Notes under the pieces: generated by a model
What the model was told of the DNA's origin: nothing
The model's database searches: none
Seen by the model: only the letters and a program-made list of their open reading frames with translations
NCBI GenBank assembly: GCA_039960995.1
Contig: JBDVKF010000064.1
Location: forward strand, 124,001 to 188,000
DNA: 64,000 nucleotides
Direction of reading: 5' to 3'
Source of the DNA: JABSSA01 sp039960995
Lineage (GTDB): Bacteria > Pseudomonadota > Alphaproteobacteria > Rhodobacterales > Rhodobacteraceae
Translations under genes and position numbers: made by a program
Shown: piece after piece, positions 61,081 through 64,000 of the stretch
Layout of the letters: each line of letters starts with the position of its first letter
How positions within the stretch are numbered: the stretch's first letter is position 1

Positions 61081-62400
61081 TTAAAGTTTGCCTTCGTCTT
61101 CGAAAACTTCGGTCCAGTCTTCGATCAGTTTGTCCAAGGCTTCTTTGGCTGTGCCTTGATCCGCGACGACATAGTCGTGAACGCGTTTCTGCATGGCCAG
61201 CAGCAGTTCCGCATATGCTGGTTCTTGCCAAAAGTCCTGAACAGCATCCATGGCAATAAGGAAGTCACCTGCAAAGGGTTGGCTATCCTTAAAGCCGGGA
61301 TCATTCAGAACGGCGTTGTGCGCGGAATATCCACCAACAGACCACCATTTTGCCTGAACACCTGGATCAGAGAACCACTTGATATACTCAAGTGCCGCAT
61401 CCTGCTTGTCGGAGTAGCTGACAACAGAAATGCCCTGTCCGCCCAATGTAGATCCTGCTTGGTTCTGAGGTGGGTTCACGAAGAAGTCGATTTTGTCGCC
61501 GCCTGTGTCCGGATCCGCATAGAGACCGGGGAAGAAGGCAAACCAATTCATCGCCATCGCCACCTGTCCGGACTTAAACGCATCAAGGGATTCACCCATG
61601 TATGAATTCGTGTATCCGGGTGGTGTCGCAGTTTCGTAAAATTCTTTATAGAATTCCAACGCTTCAACAGCTTCTGGCGAATTTACAGCGCCTTCCATGT
61701 CGTAAGAACCAGCGGTGTTTTCATACTTGAAACCCCAAGGATACAACGCGGACGTGACGCCCATTGTGATCCCTTCGGACCCACGTTCAGTAAAGATCGA
61801 AGCGCCATAGATGGTTTTGCCGTCGATTTCCCGTCCTTGGAAGAATTGCGCGATTTGCAGCATTTCTTTTTGTGATTTCGGTTCACCCAATTCCTGACCT
61901 GTGGCTTCCTTATAGGCCGCCTTGATGTCTTCGCGTTCAAACCAGTCTTTGCGATAGAACCAACCATTGGCGTCGCCCATGGCAGGCAGAGCATAGTAGT
62001 TTGGTGTGCCCTTTGGCCAAGTTGAATAGGCAAAGACAGTTGCAGGTGCAAAGTCATCCATGCTGATGGAATTGGAATCAAAGAAGTCGTTCAATTTGAC
62101 ATAGTGGCCGTTTTCCGCACCGCCACCAATCCATTGGCTGTCGCCAATAAGAAGATCGCAAAGCTTACCGCCTGAATTCAATTCGTTCAGCATCCGGTCC
62201 GCAAAGTTGGGCCACGGAATGAATTCGAAATTCATGGTGTGACCGCTTTCGGCCTCAAAATCTTTGCTAAGTTCAACCAGAGCATTTGCCGGGTCCCAAG
62301 CCGCCCAACACAGGGTCAACTCGTCAGCTTGTGCTGTTGACGCAATAGACGCTGCCGCAATGGTCAACGCACTGGCTGTCGCCAGGTGAATCCTTTTCAT
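61081..62400 (-). CDS. Sugar/polyol ABC transporter substrate-binding protein
   Basis: The 439-residue periplasmic protein has a signal peptide (MKRIHLATASALTIAAASIASTAQA) and the family 1 binding-protein layout: LVELSKDFEAESGHTMNFEFIPW, DLLIGDSQWIGGGAENGHYVKL, YALPAMGDANGWFYRKDWFE and GESLDAFKSGQVAMAMNWFAF. Aromatic residues across the presumed cleft suit a carbohydrate or polyol. GGGAGGA precedes the ATG at 62400. It is the first gene of the operon, behind a promoter with two palindromic operators. The ligand is unknown. Confidence 0.9.
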   Translation of the reverse strand: MKRIHLATASALTIAAASIASTAQADELTLCWAAWDPANALVELSKDFEAESGHTMNFEFIPWPNFADRMLNELNSGGKLCDLLIGDSQWIGGGAENGHYVKLNDFFDSNSISMDDFAPATVFAYSTWPKGTPNYYALPAMGDANGWFYRKDWFEREDIKAAYKEATGQELGEPKSQKEMLQIAQFFQGREIDGKTIYGASIFTERGSEGITMGVTSALYPWGFKYENTAGSYDMEGAVNSPEAVEALEFYKEFYETATPPGYTNSYMGESLDAFKSGQVAMAMNWFAFFPGLYADPDTGGDKIDFFVNPPQNQAGSTLGGQGISVVSYSDKQDAALEYIKWFSDPGVQAKWWSVGGYSAHNAVLNDPGFKDSQPFAGDFLIAMDAVQDFWQEPAYAELLLAMQKRVHDYVVADQGTAKEALDKLIEDWTEVFEDEGKL

Positions 62401-62458
62401 GGATGTCCTCCCTCGGTGTAAAGGCGCGGTCCTCCCCGAATCGCGCTCGCTATTGACG

Positions 62459-62488
62459 ATATTTGAGGTACGCACCTCATGTCGACAA
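62459..62488 (-). promoter_or_regulatory. Predicted promoter of the sugar transporter operon
   Basis: On the minus strand TTGTCG (62483-62488) and AAATAT (62459-62464) are separated by 18 bases, fair matches to -35 and -10 boxes. The 14-bp operator lies wholly inside the spacer. The -10 box is about 60 bases from the binding-protein start. Confidence 0.55.
62465..62478. promoter_or_regulatory. LacI-type operator, promoter-spacer copy
   Basis: GAGGTACGCACCTC is a near-perfect dyad with GAGGT/ACCTC arms and a central CG, the layout of LacI-family operators. With one flanking base on each side it is part of a perfect 17-bp inverted repeat with the second copy. It sits between the predicted -35 and -10 boxes, where binding would block RNA polymerase. 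Confidence 0.7.
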
Positions 62489-62494
62489 AAAAAT

Positions 62495-62508
62495 GAGGTG
62501 CGTACCTC
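62495..62508. promoter_or_regulatory. LacI-type operator, upstream copy
   Basis: GAGGTGCGTACCTC is the exact reverse complement of the copy at 62465. The two centres are 30 bp apart, about three helical turns, so bound regulators lie on the same face. It lies just upstream of the predicted -35 box. Confidence 0.68.
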
Positions 62509-62641
62509 ATTTTGTCATAACTAACTGTTAACAAGTGGTATTTAAAAAAGCTCTCATGAATATCTAAGGATATGCACAGAAAAATTGCGAGAGCGGTCAG
62601 GTAAGTCATCCAAATATTGATCACTAAATTGGAACACGACC

Positions 62642-63507
62642 ATGACCCGACGTCTCCTTTCTGTAATCGCTTGGTTGGCAATGTTTGGGCTTGTGGCAGG
62701 GTTCTTCGCATCCATTCACCCAAGCTTGGATTCATTGGCTTTGCTGCGTCCCATTTTTATAGCATTTTGTTTAGCAGGCATTCTTGCGTTTAAACAAAAT
62801 TGGTTGCGCAGGGGGTTTCTTGCGGTTTTGGTCGTTTCGTTTGTCACCGCCATTCCGATGGCAGACGCGGTGCCTGCATCGAGCGATCTGCGCGTTTATT
62901 CTAAGAATTTGCGATACGACAATGCTCAGGTTGAGGCGTTGTTTGAGGATATTCAGGCTGCAGGTGCAGATGTCTTGATGCTGCAAGAAGTGTCTTCCGT
63001 GAACGAAACATTACTCACGCTATTGCGCGCGACGTTTCCTTACCAAACGCGATGTCGTTCCCGTGCTGGCGTGGCCATTGTTGTTGCGTCCCGCTTTGCG
63101 TTTGAAGGCACACCAATTTGTTCTCAAAAAAAGCGTTGGCCATCGCCAAAGTTTCGATCAACGAGCAATCGGTTTGGTTGGCATCGGTTCATATTCCTTG
63201 GCATTGGCCGGTACGCAGTCGCTTAAATGAGAAACAAGCGGAAGTTTTGCTTGCGTCCCTAGACGGGCCAATTGTCCTGGCCGGTGATTTTAACTCGGTG
63301 CCATGGACACGTAGAGTTTCGCGTTTGAAATCTCTGTCTCGGACGCGCTTGGCGGGTCCGGCTTTTGTCACCCTTCGACATCGACGCCTGCCGCTGTCAA
63401 TTCCAATCGACTTTGTGTTTGCACCGGGAGGAGGGCAGGTCGAACTGCGTCCTTTGCTGGGTTCAGATCACCATGGTCTTTTGGCGAAAGTTAAATTGTC
63501 TCGCTGA
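62642..63507 (+). pseudogene. Endonuclease/exonuclease/phosphatase-family gene split by a -1 frameshift
   Basis: Frame 1 (62642-63226, 194 residues) has about three N-terminal hydrophobic segments and the first half of an EEP domain (SKNLRYDNAQVEALF, VLMLQEVSS). The second half is in the -1 frame to 63507: LASVHIPWHW, VLAGDFNSVPW, IPIDFVF and GSDHHGLLA, which hold the catalytic histidines, aspartates and asparagine. The frames join cleanly at a seven-A run (63126-63132); the joined product would be about 288 residues. It is either a programmed frameshift, a real mutation, or a sequence error. The unshifted 194-residue product would lack the active site. Confidence 0.75.
63127..63133 (+). other. 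Slippery heptamer A AAA AAG at the frame junction
   Basis: In the upstream frame the bases read A AAA AAG, the heptamer used for -1 frameshifting in E. coli dnaX. A small hairpin TTGGC-CATC-GCCAA (63136-63149) begins two bases later, closer than the usual five to nine. No clear upstream ribosome-binding-site-like stimulator was seen at the typical distance. Confidence 0.55.
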
Positions 63508-63618
63508 TTGCTAAGATAGAATTCACAAGTATCGGTCAGACAAAGAAAATTGTGATGTGCAAACCCAATGGCCTCTAGGATATGGTTGTACCTGCAAATG
63601 AAAAAAGAAGGGATACGC

Positions 63619-64000
63619 ATGCAACGCCATGTGGTGGGACAACTCAGCAAATTGCCAGATCGAGATCCAAGTTATGCTCTGGTAGGCGAGGTAGATCTTG
63701 TCGTTGTACGGTTTGATGAAGAGGTGTCAGTTTTTTACGGTCGCTGTCTTCACCGTGGCGCGTTAATGGCGGATGGATTCGTTCGTGGGAACAATCTGAT
63801 TTGCGGTGTTCACGACTGGGATTACCGTCTGGATAGCGGTGTATCTGAATATGCCAACGAAGAAGTGTTGCCCAAGTTCAAAAGCTGGATTGAAGGTGAT
63901 GAAATCTGTGTTGATGCGGATGAAATCAACGCCTGGGGGACTGAAAACCCGCAACCGTTCAGTCGTGATTCTTATCTAGGTCTGTATGCCGACACATCCC
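63619..64000 (+). CDS. Rieske [2Fe-2S] domain protein, 5' part only
   Basis: The visible 127 residues contain a Rieske cluster motif: CLH in YGRCLHRGALM (about residue 45) and CGVH in LICGVHDWDYRLDSG (about residue 65). The start at 63619 has GAAGGGA eight bases upstream; an ATG at 63598 is in frame but poorly placed. The segment after the Rieske domain (DADEINAWGTENPQPFSRDSYLG begins it) reminds me of N-terminal Rieske extensions on FMN-binding glutamate-synthase-like proteins. That is a recollection; the rest lies beyond the window. Confidence 0.8.
   Translation, partial: MQRHVVGQLSKLPDRDPSYALVGEVDLVVVRFDEEVSVFYGRCLHRGALMADGFVRGNNLICGVHDWDYRLDSGVSEYANEEVLPKFKSWIEGDEICVDADEINAWGTENPQPFSRDSYLGLYADTS

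Noticed and set aside
56465..62400. Naming the importer as a glycerol transporter (GlpSTPQV)
   Set aside because: The two-ATPase layout is shared, but the small membrane protein does not look like DUF2160 and the enzymes include an isomerase and a Gfo/Idh protein. Substrate is left open.
1..64000. tRNA, rRNA, CRISPR arrays, insertion sequences, integrases or prophage genes
   Set aside because: None was seen by eye. No repeats of CRISPR spacing, no transposase frames and no tRNA-like cloverleaf were found; a covariance-model search would be needed to be certain for tRNAs.

Overview
The window looks like a chromosomal segment of an alphaproteobacterium of the Rhodobacteraceae (Roseobacter group). 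The evidence is the gene content and order: a petP/petR-like regulator pair beside ilvE, an xseB-ispA-dxs operon behind a histone-deacetylase-like hydrolase, tamA-tamB, urtABCDE, an hslO-NUDIX-cca operon, and short duplicated membrane peptides next to hemH. Base composition is moderate by eye, lower than in many Rhodobacter relatives. I see no rRNA, tRNA, CRISPR array, insertion sequence or prophage. Genes are tightly packed, with many ATGA start/stop overlaps and several convergent pairs that share stop bases.

Layout. 1-10 kb: PfkB kinase, MsrA, a sulfotransferase-like protein, argG, ilvA, a signalling pair (Hpt protein and a receiver-PP2C phosphatase), two NUDIX hydrolases, hslO and cca. 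10-15 kb: a two-gene ABC exporter with a possible leader-peptide attenuator, then an RNA methyltransferase. 15-18.7 kb: a bacterial voltage-gated sodium channel, a cell-envelope group (two L,D-transpeptidases and a CAP-domain lipoprotein), and a tandem pair of 58-residue secreted or membrane peptides. 18.7-24.2 kb: hemH, a methyltransferase, comF, grxC, a nitrilase, a MarR regulator, a GST and a PaiB-like protein. 24.2-27.6 kb: thiBPQ under a TPP riboswitch. 27.6-34.3 kb: aroC, a TetR regulator, a DM13 protein, an EamA transporter, a cyclase-family hydrolase, ilvE and petPR. 34.5-38.5 kb: HDAC-like gene and isoprenoid precursor operon. 38.5-43.9 kb: tamBA. 44-51 kb: a 2-hydroxyacid dehydrogenase and the urea ABC transporter urtABCDE, without urease genes in view.

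51.3-62.5 kb is the most distinctive part. It is one long leftward catabolic locus: binding protein, two permeases, a 64-residue membrane protein, a VOC-fold protein, two ATPases, a dihydroxyacetone-kinase-type kinase (DhaK and DhaL domains fused), a LacI regulator, a xylose-isomerase-fold protein and a Gfo/Idh/MocA oxidoreductase. The promoter carries two copies of a 14-bp palindrome with a central CG, the hallmark of LacI-family operators; one lies between the predicted -35 and -10 boxes. The substrate cannot be read from sequence. A polyol, small ketose, branched sugar or glycosyl-polyol is plausible.

The right edge holds an endonuclease/exonuclease/phosphatase-fold gene broken by a -1 shift at an A AAA AAG heptamer, and the start of a Rieske-type protein that runs off the window.
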